Source of the DNA: Parcubacteria group bacterium GW2011_GWA2_36_10 | GTDB taxonomy: Bacteria > Patescibacteriota > Patescibacteriia > UBA1558 > GWA2-36-10 | Direction: 5' to 3' | NCBI GenBank assembly: GCA_000991205.1 | Contig: LBRC01000023.1 | Span: forward strand, 1 to 13,791 | DNA length: 13,791 nucleotides | Shown: positions 7,853 through 13,267 of the stretch, piece after piece | Numbering within the stretch: the first letter of the stretch is position 1 | How the letters are laid out: each line of letters starts with the position of its first letter | Translations under genes and position numbers: made by a program | The notes under the pieces: model-generated | The model's database searches: none | Told to the model about the DNA's origin: nothing | Seen by the model: only the letters and a program-made list of their open reading frames with translations

Positions 7853-8623
7853 ATGGGTATAAAAAATAAAATAGAGGAGCGGGTCAAACAGGCCAAGGCG
7901 CAAAGTTATTTTAAAGCCTGGTATCAGCGGCGTTGGGGTAAATGGACTTTGTTAGCTGCGGTTCTGATTATGCTTTGTGTGATTTGGTTAGCTGGTCTAA
8001 TAGTGAATAATTTATTGCATATTTATCGCGGGGATCTGTTTGATAAAACTACTTTGACTTGGGTGACAGCCGCTGGCTATGAACAAAATAAAAAAGCTGC
8101 CAGCCAAGTCTTAACTGAAGATGATCCTTATACTGGTACTGATGAGCCAATGGTTTATATTGTAGCTTATGAAAGTTTTGCCTGTCCTTGGAGCAAAGAA
8201 AATCAAATTGATTTGAAAAAAATGTTAGACAAATTTGGGCCATTAGTTAGATTTGTGTTTAAAGATTTTCCGACTGAAGGTTTGCACGAAAATGTTTTTA
8301 ATGCTCATCTAGCTGCTAACTGTGCTAATGAACAAAAAAAGTTTTGGGAGTACCATGACTTGTTATTCGCTAATCAGGGTAAATTTTCTAAGCCAGAGCT
8401 TAAAGCTTATGCTGCCCAGCTTGGTTTAGACAAAACTACTTTTGATGCTTGTTTAGATAGTGAAAAATTTTCTCAAGAGATTCGTCAAGATTATGCTCAA
8501 GGTGTCAATCTAGGAGTGTCGGGTACACCGAGCTATGTAGTGAATGGCCAGCTACTCAAAGGTGCGGTGCCAATGGATCTTTGGGAACAGGTGATTGGTT
8601 TTATTCTTAAGCAAGCAAGCTAA
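7853..8623 (+). CDS. Membrane-anchored DsbA-like thioredoxin-fold protein, CPWS active site
   Basis: This 256-residue protein has a cytoplasmic basic N-terminus, one hydrophobic helix (about 31-53), and an extracytoplasmic thioredoxin/DsbA-like domain (Thioredoxin_4 type). The usual CPxC active site reads C111-P-W-S114, so the resolving cysteine is absent. The helical insert has the family motif AANCANEQKKFWEYHDLLFANQ (C157), then FDACLDSEKF (C200), and the cis-proline loop GVSGTPSYVVNG (P226). C157 and C200 may form a structural disulfide. With one active-site cysteine it may work as an isomerase-like or mixed-disulfide protein rather than an oxidase. It overlaps lgt by one base and lies near the pilus genes, whose products contain many cysteines. 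Confidence 0.85.
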   Translation: MGIKNKIEERVKQAKAQSYFKAWYQRRWGKWTLLAAVLIMLCVIWLAGLIVNNLLHIYRGDLFDKTTLTWVTAAGYEQNKKAASQVLTEDDPYTGTDEPMVYIVAYESFACPWSKENQIDLKKMLDKFGPLVRFVFKDFPTEGLHENVFNAHLAANCANEQKKFWEYHDLLFANQGKFSKPELKAYAAQLGLDKTTFDACLDSEKFSQEIRQDYAQGVNLGVSGTPSYVVNGQLLKGAVPMDLWEQVIGFILKQAS

Positions 8624-9411
8624 TGTGGTGGCACGATAGTTTGCCAACAAGATTATTTCTGTCATTTGGCTCAGTTCATGTTTACTACTACGGCTTGATT
8701 ATTGCCAGTGCTATTTTGATAGCAGTTTTTTATGCGCAAGCTAAAGCTAAAAATAAACCAAAAATAAATGCAGAGCAGTCTAATGAGCTGTTTTTTTATT
8801 TAGTCTTATTTAGTATTATCGGCGCTCGTTTTTATCACGTGTTGTTTTTTAATTGGGTTTATTATCAAGATCATTTTTTAGAAATTTTTCAAATTTGGCA
8901 AGGTGGTCTGGCGATCCAAGGAGCGATTTTAGCTAGTATTTTTACTTTACTAATTTGTGCTAAAAAATATCAGCTTAAATTTTATCAACTAAGCGATTGG
9001 TTAGCGCCAGCTTTGATCTTGGGTCAAAGCCTTGGCCGCTGGGGAAATTATTTTAATCAAGAATTATTTGGTAAACCACTTGAGGCTTGGTACGCTATTC
9101 AGATTAGTTTAGAAAATAGGGTAGCAGGCTTTGAAGATTTTACTTATTTTCACCCGACATTTTTTTATGAGTCAATTTTAAATTTAGTTTTATTTTTGGT
9201 TTTATATTTTTTAAGCTCGAAAAAATTGCCTCTAGGGGCAATTACTTGGCTTTATTTAGGTGGCTATTCTTTGATCAGATTTAGCTTAGAATTTATCCGT
9301 ATCGACCCTACGCCTTTATTATTCGGTTTCCGTTTGCCACAAGTGGTAAGTTTAGTAGTGGTTTTAGTAGCAATTATTTTTATAGCCAAGAAGTTTAAGG
9401 TAGTTAAGTAA
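8623..9411 (+). CDS. lgt: Phosphatidylglycerol--prolipoprotein diacylglyceryl transferase
   Basis: Lgt transfers diacylglycerol from phosphatidylglycerol to the lipobox cysteine of prolipoproteins in the cytoplasmic membrane. The 262 residues carry about seven helices and the Lgt signature GRWGNYFNQELFG at 138-150, giving Arg139, Asn142, Glu147 and Gly150 (E. coli R143, N146, E151, G154). Tyr23 in YYYGL matches Y26. The C-terminal arginine block, LIRFSLEFIRIDP, gives Arg219, Glu223 and Arg226. HPTFFYES is also typical. The position of E. coli His103 is Gln99 (GGLAIQGA), so one residue of the usual set is replaced. The start codon overlaps the preceding stop (TAATG). No lspA is visible in the window. 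Confidence 0.95.
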   Translation: MWWHDSLPTRLFLSFGSVHVYYYGLIIASAILIAVFYAQAKAKNKPKINAEQSNELFFYLVLFSIIGARFYHVLFFNWVYYQDHFLEIFQIWQGGLAIQGAILASIFTLLICAKKYQLKFYQLSDWLAPALILGQSLGRWGNYFNQELFGKPLEAWYAIQISLENRVAGFEDFTYFHPTFFYESILNLVLFLVLYFLSSKKLPLGAITWLYLGGYSLIRFSLEFIRIDPTPLLFGFRLPQVVSLVVVLVAIIFIAKKFKVVK

Positions 9412-9420
9412 TTAATATAA

Positions 9421-9450
9421 TTTCCCCGCCTACGGCGGGGAAAGAATTTT
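9421..9450 (+). terminator. Intrinsic terminator after lgt
   Basis: A perfect 10-bp stem (9421-9430 with 9434-9443) closes a TAC loop: TTTCCCCGCC / GGCGGGGAAA. It is followed by GAATTTT, a short T-run. It begins 10 nt after the lgt stop and fits as the end of the long pilD-to-lgt transcription unit. The T-run is weak, so some read-through into the next gene is plausible. Confidence 0.7.
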
Positions 9451-9466
9451 GGCTTTTGTTTTTGTA

Positions 9467-10285
9467 ATGAAATTTTTTGGCCAAGGTATACCAATAGTTT
9501 ACAAAATTTTTATTGCCATTTTATTTTTTGGAATCTTAATTTTTAGTTCTTGGCTTAGTGCAAAAAAATCAGCTTCATATATTTGTATGAAGTATATTAT
9601 AAATAGTAAAGATAAGATTATTAAATTAGCTACTATATATTATGGTATTATTTTGTTGTGTTGGTTATTTAAAAATACAAGCGATAGTATTATAAAATAT
9701 CCATTGTTATATATACTTATATTAGTCATAGTGATGGTCATGGTATTGGTTATTTTCTATTTGTTTAGCCAAAGGTATATCAAGAATGAAAATCTAGAGA
9801 GTGTTGCTATTATTGCACAACAGGGTGTTGCAAGTGGAAAAAAACAAATCAAAGAGTGGTGGGTGTCATTTGTATATTTTTTAGAAACATTTTTTGGCAC
9901 AATAGTTTTTGTGAGTTTGATAATAGGAGTAACATTTTCTATTTTAAATGTGCCAACCTCATATGAGGTTTTGTTTGCAATTTTATTTTATATTATTTTC
10001 ATGTTTGGTTTGTGGTTCTGCGCTAAATTTATAGCAGAGCATATTTGCAGAAAATATATAGTAGTAAATAAAAATAAAATTATTCAGTTAAGCACAATTT
10101 ATTTTGCCGTGGTACTTTTTGCCTGGGCACTTTTGAGTTCTAATCAAAGTTCTGACGATTTTATTATTATAAATAAACTAGCAGATACTATATTAGTAAT
10201 AGTCACATTTATAATCATGTTGATTATTTTTTATATGGCCAGCAAAAAGTATATTAAAAATGATAATGAAATTTTAATACAATAA
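9467..10285 (+). CDS. Unidentified membrane protein with internal duplication (272 aa)
   Basis: I do not recognise this protein. It is made of two similar halves. Residues about 14-109 and 168-267 align end to end: FIAILFFGILIF matches LFAILFYIIFMF, YICMKYIINSKDKIIKLATIYY matches HICRKYIVVNKNKIIQLSTIYF, and YLFSQRYIKNEN matches YMASKKYIKNDN. Each unit has three hydrophobic helices with a basic loop after the first. A polar linker and one extra hydrophobic segment (about 133-155) join them, making about seven helices. I use the ATG at 9467; a TTG at 9449 would add six residues. There is no Shine-Dalgarno. The gene follows the lgt terminator, and its transcription is uncertain: a TATAAT at 9416-9421 has only a poor -35. 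Codon usage is strongly A/T, with many ATA and TAT codons. Confidence 0.78.
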   Translation: MKFFGQGIPIVYKIFIAILFFGILIFSSWLSAKKSASYICMKYIINSKDKIIKLATIYYGIILLCWLFKNTSDSIIKYPLLYILILVIVMVMVLVIFYLFSQRYIKNENLESVAIIAQQGVASGKKQIKEWWVSFVYFLETFFGTIVFVSLIIGVTFSILNVPTSYEVLFAILFYIIFMFGLWFCAKFIAEHICRKYIVVNKNKIIQLSTIYFAVVLFAWALLSSNQSSDDFIIINKLADTILVIVTFIIMLIIFYMASKKYIKNDNEILIQ

Positions 10286-10401
10286 ATGTTTTGAGCAAAT
10301 AAAAAAAGCTAAGAATAGTCACAAATTTCATCTCAACTTTTTTAAACTTTTCTAATTTGTTTGACTTCGTGCCCCTCGGCGCACTTCGTTTGCTCGGGGC
10401 A

Positions 10402-10437
10402 TTCGACCTGTTTATTATATAAACAAGAGTGGTCGAA
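10402..10437. repeat. Stem-loop in the spacer downstream of tRNA-Asp
   Basis: TTCGACC (10402-10408) pairs with GGTCGAA (10431-10437), and inside it TGTTTAT (10409-10415) pairs with ATAAACA (10419-10425) around a TAT loop, leaving a 5-nt bulge (AGAGT). That is 14 paired bases. The region 10350-10480 also contains GAGCGAAGTGAG- and TTCGAACGAAGTCGAA-like words and a GTGCCCC/GGGGC inverted pair, similar in style to the repeat beside ssrA. It may end the tRNA-Asp transcript or be a repeat element; no protein-coding gene is visible from 10286 to 10480. Confidence 0.5.
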
Positions 10438-10480
10438 GACCATGAGCGAAGTGAGAACAGAATGTTCGAACGAAGTCGAA

Positions 10481-10557
10481 TGGCGGGATGGAAGGGACTC
10501 GAACCCTCGACCTCCTGCGTGACAGGCAGGCGTTCTAACCAGCTGAACTACCACCCC
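10481..10557 (-). tRNA. tRNA-Asp (anticodon GUC)
   Basis: The - strand folds into a full cloverleaf of 77 nt with encoded CCA (10481-10483). Acceptor stem GGGGTGG pairs with CCATCCC (one G-U), discriminator G73 is the Asp identity base, D-stem is GTTC/GAAC, anticodon stem is CCTGC/GCAGG with loop CTGTCAC (anticodon GTC, Asp), and T-stem is GAGGG/CCCTT with loop TTCGAGT. It reads Asp codons GAC and GAU. A promoter is visible upstream (10592-10620). It stands alone, with no second tRNA next to it. Confidence 0.97.
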
Positions 10558-10591
10558 AGCAAGTAAATATAAAACTTAATAGAACATCAGA

Positions 10592-10620
10592 ATACTACAT
10601 TATTTTAGCTATTTTGTCAA
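10592..10620 (-). promoter_or_regulatory. Predicted promoter of tRNA-Asp
   Basis: On the - strand a perfect -35, TTGACA (10615-10620), is followed after 17 nt by TAGTAT (10592-10597), a 4/6 match to the -10 consensus. Transcription would start near 10585, about 28 nt before the mature tRNA 5' end, leaving a leader for RNase P to remove. The same TTGACA-17-TAGTAT layout occurs at 13268-13296. Confidence 0.6.
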
Positions 10621-10624
10621 TAAT

Positions 10625-11002
10625 ATGCAATTAACAAACACGCAAACTAGACTGCTTTATTTAATGGCCACAATTTTGTGGGCAGGATTGATTTTTTATT
10701 TGTCAGCTGTGCCAGATTTAAAAAGTGGGCTACCAAGTTTACAAGATTTGATTTTGCGTAAAATAGGACATGTCTTTGTGTTTTTTATGTTTGCTTATTT
10801 GTTGGCTCATAGTTTGAATAGAGTGCAAAGACACTATTTATTATTTGTTATTATCGTTGGTGTTTTGTACGCTTTTATTGATGAAGTACATCAATTGAGC
10901 GTTATTGGGAGGCAGGGTAGTGCATGTGATATTTTGATCGATTCAATCGGGGTATTTTTAGCAGTTTTTATCTATCTTAGAAAAACAAAAAAGTCTAGTT
11001 AA
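10625..11002 (+). CDS. VanZ-family membrane protein
   Basis: This is a 125-residue protein with about four hydrophobic segments (roughly 9-27, 49-66, 74-90 and 101-118). Family motifs are present: LWAGLIFYLSAVPDL in the first helix, RKIGHVFVFFMFAYLL in the second, and LYAFIDEVHQLSVIGRQGSACDILIDSIG in the last two. The E/D-H-Q and GRxxSxxD residues are the conserved polar core of VanZ-like domains. VanZ confers low-level teicoplanin resistance in enterococci, but chromosomal single-domain members are of unknown function and this one should not be read as a resistance gene. It starts 67 nt past the 5' end of the divergent tRNA-Asp gene and ends in a strong bidirectional terminator. Confidence 0.88.
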   Translation: MQLTNTQTRLLYLMATILWAGLIFYLSAVPDLKSGLPSLQDLILRKIGHVFVFFMFAYLLAHSLNRVQRHYLLFVIIVGVLYAFIDEVHQLSVIGRQGSACDILIDSIGVFLAVFIYLRKTKKSS

Positions 11003-11004
11003 TT

Positions 11005-11032
11005 AAAATACCCGCCGAAAGGCGGGTATTTT
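11005..11032. terminator. Bidirectional terminator between the VanZ-like gene and rplT
   Basis: A perfect 12-bp stem, AAAATACCCGCC with GGCGGGTATTTT, closes a GAAA tetraloop (11017-11020). The A-run on one side and T-run on the other make a U-tract for both strands, so it can end the VanZ-like gene (+, stop at 11002) and the infC-rpmI-rplT operon (-, stop at 11044). Confidence 0.9.
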
Positions 11033-11043
11033 ATGTAGATGTT

Positions 11044-11391
11044 TTATTTTTTTAAAGCAGTGACAAAGTTAGCAAAAGTCTTTGGTTGTGTTTCTGCCAT
11101 TTGGCTTAAAACTTTACGATCTAATTCACAGTTATTTTTCTTTAACATATCAATGAATCTAGAATAGTTCAAACCTAAGGTGTGGACAGCAGCATTTAAT
11201 TTTACTTGCCACAACCTGCGCATCACGCGTTTCTTTTTACGACGATCAGCTAAAGCATGTTGACCAGCTTTATTGATGGCAGTTTGAGCAAGTTTGATTA
11301 AATTTTTGCGACCCCAGTTATAACCTTTGGTCTTCTTCAAAATATTTTTTCTACGTTTGACGTGAGTGACGCCTCTTTTTACTCTAGGCAT
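11044..11391 (-). CDS. rplT: Large ribosomal subunit protein bL20
   Basis: bL20 binds 23S rRNA early in assembly of the large subunit. The 115 residues match the usual length of about 115-120. The start MPRVKRGVTHVKRRKNILKKTKGY and the block LADRRKKKRVMRRLWQVKLNAAV are unmistakable. The basic N-terminal extension is complete, followed by the globular domain ending at TALKK. It is the last gene of infC-rpmI-rplT, 38 nt after rpmI, with no Shine-Dalgarno ahead of its ATG. In E. coli bL20 represses its own operon through a leader structure; I did not identify one here. Confidence 0.97.
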   Translation of the reverse strand: MPRVKRGVTHVKRRKNILKKTKGYNWGRKNLIKLAQTAINKAGQHALADRRKKKRVMRRLWQVKLNAAVHTLGLNYSRFIDMLKKNNCELDRKVLSQMAETQPKTFANFVTALKK

Positions 11392-11429
11392 AGTTTTCTG
11401 ATAATTATCTATTAGTTAGTGTCATCAAG

Positions 11430-11627
11430 CTATAAGCTGTATGGCAAAAGTTGTTTTACATTTTTAATATTAACAGCGGCCAATGTTTTATCTTGGCGTT
11501 TGTTGCGCTTGACCTTGCCGCTTTCACGAGAGTTAAAATGATCTTGACCAGCAGTGCGAATAAGCACTTTTTTCTTAGCGGTGATATGGATACGTTTTTT
11601 TAAAGCTTTGTGAGTTTTGAGTTTCAT
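11430..11627 (-). CDS. rpmI: Large ribosomal subunit protein bL35
   Basis: bL35 is a small basic protein of the large subunit. The 65 residues match the family, starting MKLKTHKALKKRIHITAKKKVLIR, with the typical KxKTHKxxxKR start, and continuing with HFNSRESGKVKRNKR. It lies 7 nt after infC and upstream of rplT in the conserved infC-rpmI-rplT order. Upstream of the ATG only CAAAGTC is present, a poor Shine-Dalgarno. Confidence 0.95.
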   Translation of the reverse strand: MKLKTHKALKKRIHITAKKKVLIRTAGQDHFNSRESGKVKRNKRQDKTLAAVNIKNVKQLLPYSL

Positions 11628-11634
11628 GACTTTG

Positions 11635-12168
11635 CTATTGTTTACTAATAAGAGTACTTAAGGTTCCGCCCATTTGTTTGATCGGGCTTTCTATTTTATA
11701 AGTTTGGCTTAAACCGTCTAAAAACTCTTGGATAACTTCTCTGGCTTTATCACGAAAAGCTTTTTCTCGGCCTTTTAAGCGTAATTCGATATGGACTTTG
11801 TGTCCTTGGCTCAAAAATTTGTCAGCTTGTTTTTGTCTGACTTCAAGATCGTGTTGAGCGATTTTAAAGGAAAGTCTGACGCCTTTGGTTTCTACTTTTT
11901 TGACTTTACTTTTAGCTTTTTGTTGACTGCGAGCTTGCTGATATTGGAATTTTCCATAATCAGTCAGACGACAAACCGGCGGTTGAGCTAAAGGTGAGAC
12001 TTCGATCAAATCTAACTCTTTACTTTCTGCTAGGGCCAAAGCATCAGCGATTTTTAAGACGCCGATATTTTCTCCGTTTTCATCGATGACCATTACTTCT
12101 GGCACTCTGATCCTGTCGTTGAAACGGAATTTTTTTTCGGAACTAGCTTGACTCCGATTGAAATACAT
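11635..12168 (-). CDS. infC: Translation initiation factor IF-3
   Basis: IF-3 binds the small ribosomal subunit, keeps it free of the large subunit, and checks start codon and initiator tRNA. The N-domain opens with FNDRIRVPEVMVIDENGENIGVLKIADALALAESKELDLIEVSP and PPVCRLTDYGKFQY; the basic linker follows (QARSQQKAKSKVKK), and the C-domain has RLSFKIAQHDLEVRQKQADKFL and HIELRLKGREKAF. The C-terminus GGTLSTLISKQ is normal. I prefer the ATG at 12168 (177 aa). An in-frame TTG at 12183 would add five residues; rare starts are known for infC in E. coli, so it cannot be excluded. A promoter lies 64-91 nt upstream of this ATG. Confidence 0.96.
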   Translation of the reverse strand: MYFNRSQASSEKKFRFNDRIRVPEVMVIDENGENIGVLKIADALALAESKELDLIEVSPLAQPPVCRLTDYGKFQYQQARSQQKAKSKVKKVETKGVRLSFKIAQHDLEVRQKQADKFLSQGHKVHIELRLKGREKAFRDKAREVIQEFLDGLSQTYKIESPIKQMGGTLSTLISKQ

Positions 12169-12231
12169 TTTTTTTGTTCTCAAATTTATTTTTAATAATT
12201 ATTTTGGTCTGATTAATCTCGTTTTAGGCGA

Positions 12232-12259
12232 ATTAAAAAGATGGGAAAAAATTAGTCAA
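12232..12259 (-). promoter_or_regulatory. Predicted promoter of the infC-rpmI-rplT operon
   Basis: On the - strand TTGACT (12254-12259, 5/6) is followed after 16 nt by TTTAAT (12232-12237, 5/6). The start would be near 12225, giving a leader of about 40-57 nt depending on the infC start. The leader is A/T-rich and has no good Shine-Dalgarno. Confidence 0.55.
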
Positions 12260-12262
12260 TGC

Positions 12263-12291
12263 CTTTCGACTCGCTCCGCTCGCTCAAGACA
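12263..12291. repeat. Dispersed GAGCG-type repeat, copy B (between ssrA and infC)
   Basis: On the - strand it reads TGTCTTGAGCG + AGCGGAGCG + AGTCGAAAG. The two ends are identical to copy A at 1414-1434, which has T in place of the 9-nt centre. The GAGCG/GGAGCG units are internally repetitive. It lies just upstream of the infC promoter and next to the inverted repeat below. Confidence 0.55.
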
Positions 12292-12380
12292 CTCGATTCT
12301 ATAAGACAGAATGGTCAAAGGTGTTAAAAACACCGGCGACCACGAGTGAGCTTTTTGCGAAGCAAAAGGCGAATCGAGTG
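12290..12380. repeat. Nested inverted repeats at the 3' end of ssrA, possible ssrA terminator
   Basis: CACTCGATTC (12290-12299) and GAATCGAGTG (12371-12380) form a perfect 10-bp inverted repeat; the right arm overlaps the last two bases of the tmRNA CCA. Inside are GGTGTT/AACACC (12320-12334), flanked by GGTC/GACC (12313-12316 and 12338-12341), a second CGAGTG (12343-12348) that competes for CACTCG, and TTTTTGC/GCAAAAG (12352-12368). Some of these hairpins probably end ssrA transcription, but none is followed by a clear U-tract. No gene is visible in the 195 nt between ssrA and infC. Confidence 0.5.
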
Positions 12381-12761
12381 GTGGAGATGAGGGGAATCAC
12401 ACCCCTGTCTAACAAATCGCTTAACAAACTTCTACAAGTTTAGTAATTTTTTAAGTTTCAAGCCAAAGCTATAAAAATTACAAAACACTTTGACTTAAAG
12501 CTAATATTTAATTTGGCAAAGCAATTAGCGCATCTTTGCTACAGCTCAAATGAATGACGTCCGTTTATTTACCTTTGAGCAAATAAATAGCGAACGGTTT
12601 TAGCAGTTTAGGCTAAAACTGGTGAAAACTGAGGGACTTGGAAAAGTTCTCTAGCTTTCGCAAATAAGTTTTTTGCACTTATTCTTTTTGACCATTTTTT
12701 GAGTTAGTCAGCTCAACTTGCTGCCTATTATTTGATTTATTGTCAAATATAAAACATCCCC
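12379..12761 (-). ncRNA. ssrA: Transfer-messenger RNA (tmRNA)
   Basis: tmRNA rescues ribosomes stalled on broken mRNA: charged with Ala and carried by SmpB, it adds a tag that marks the protein for proteolysis. The 383-nt - strand transcript folds by eye. Acceptor GGGGATG pairs with CATCTCC, including G3-U70, the AlaRS identity pair, then A73 and encoded CCA. PK1 is TTGAG/CTCAA with TGAC/GTCA. PK2 is CCGTT/AACGG with GCTCAAA/TTTGAGC. PK3 is GCAAAG/CTTTGC with GCTAAT/ATTAGC. PK4 is AAGTCAAAG/CTTTGGCTT with GTAATTTTT/AAAAATTAC. Helix 5 is GTTTTAGC/GCTAAAAC with the stop codon in its loop. The resume codon is at nt 86-88. The T-loop is TGTGATT, not TTCRANY. The 5' end directly follows the smpB stop codon. 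Confidence 0.96.
12608..12676 (-). other. Proteolysis-tag reading frame of the tmRNA
   Basis: The frame starts at GCA (tmRNA nt 86-88), after ATAAGT, the usual kind of upstream resume determinant, and 12 nt past PK1. It runs 22 codons to TAA in the helix-5 loop. The peptide begins AKNLFAKARE, continues LFQVPQ and ends FSPVLA. No earlier in-frame stop occurs. Nucleotides 108-133 can form a hairpin within the frame. It is longer than common tags of about 8-15 codons and ends VLA rather than the usual LAA. The stop placement supports the frame; the resume codon is inferred by comparison with E. coli and B. subtilis tmRNA. Confidence 0.7.
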
Positions 12762-13214
12762 TTAAAAACGATTTTTCAATTTGCGAGCGATCTCGCGATT
12801 AGTATCGCGTTTTTTGATCGTTTGACGCTTGTCAAATTCTTTTTTGCCCTTGACTAGAGCAATTTTTACTTTCACAAGTCTCCGCGTAGTATACACCGAA
12901 AGTGGCACTATTGTCAAGCCTTTTTCTTGGTTTTTGCCGATTAAATGGTCAATTTCTTGTTTGTTTAAGAGTAATTGTCTGGTTTTGGCTGGTTCATAGT
13001 TGATTTGCGCTATTTTGGCTTTTAAGTAAGGTGAGATGTGCATGTTCTTGATCACGGCACCTTCGGGGCTGATAGAGACAAAACTACCATGAAGATTGAT
13101 ATGGCCTAGTTTGGCAGCTTTTACTTCTGGACCAGATAATACCAAACCAGCTTCAAATTCTTCCAAAATTTGATAGTTATAGTAGGCTTTTTTGTTGTCG
13201 GCTAAAACTGGCAT
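12762..13214 (-). CDS. smpB: SsrA-binding protein SmpB
   Basis: SmpB binds the tRNA-like domain of tmRNA and, with its C-terminal tail, occupies the empty mRNA channel of a stalled ribosome. From the ATG at 13214 the protein has 150 residues, in the family range, and begins MPVLADNKKAYYNYQILEEFEAGLVLSGPEVKAAKLG, aligning to SmpB from the first residue. An ATG at 13241 would add nine residues that the family lacks. The OB-fold core continues with NLHGSFV, NMHISPY and RLLLNKQEIDHLIG. The tail KGKKEFDKRQTIKKRDTNREIARKLK is the conserved basic helix. The stop codon touches the first base of ssrA, so both must come from one precursor. Confidence 0.96.
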   Translation of the reverse strand: MPVLADNKKAYYNYQILEEFEAGLVLSGPEVKAAKLGHINLHGSFVSISPEGAVIKNMHISPYLKAKIAQINYEPAKTRQLLLNKQEIDHLIGKNQEKGLTIVPLSVYTTRRLVKVKIALVKGKKEFDKRQTIKKRDTNREIARKLKNRF

Positions 13215-13267
13215 ATATTTATCTTTAACTAAATTTAGCATAATTTTCAGTTATCTGCCAGTATTGC

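Noticed and set aside
9393..9421. Promoter for the duplicated membrane protein (TATAAT at 9416-9421)
   Set aside because: The -10 is perfect, but no credible -35 is found, it lies in A/T-only DNA, and its start would fall inside the terminator hairpin. Left as a possibility only.
10342..10554. A 70-codon - strand reading frame across tRNA-Asp
   Set aside because: It translates the tRNA and its repeat-like flank (a start like MVVQLVRTPACHAGG is a familiar false product of tRNA genes). The cloverleaf is complete, so this is not a gene.
10625..11002. Glycopeptide resistance gene (VanZ)
   Set aside because: Only the VanZ fold is present; no vanA/vanB-type cluster exists nearby, and single chromosomal VanZ-like proteins are common without known resistance.
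11791..11991. + strand reading frame inside infC, and similar frames opposite pilX, ligA, gatA and the DsbA-like gene
   Set aside because: They lie fully within clear genes on the other strand, have low-complexity composition and no expression signals.
12379..12389. tmRNA 3' end as an integration (att) site for a prophage or island
   Set aside because: The neighbouring repeat is inverted, not a direct copy of the tmRNA end, and no integrase or foreign gene block follows; infC comes next.
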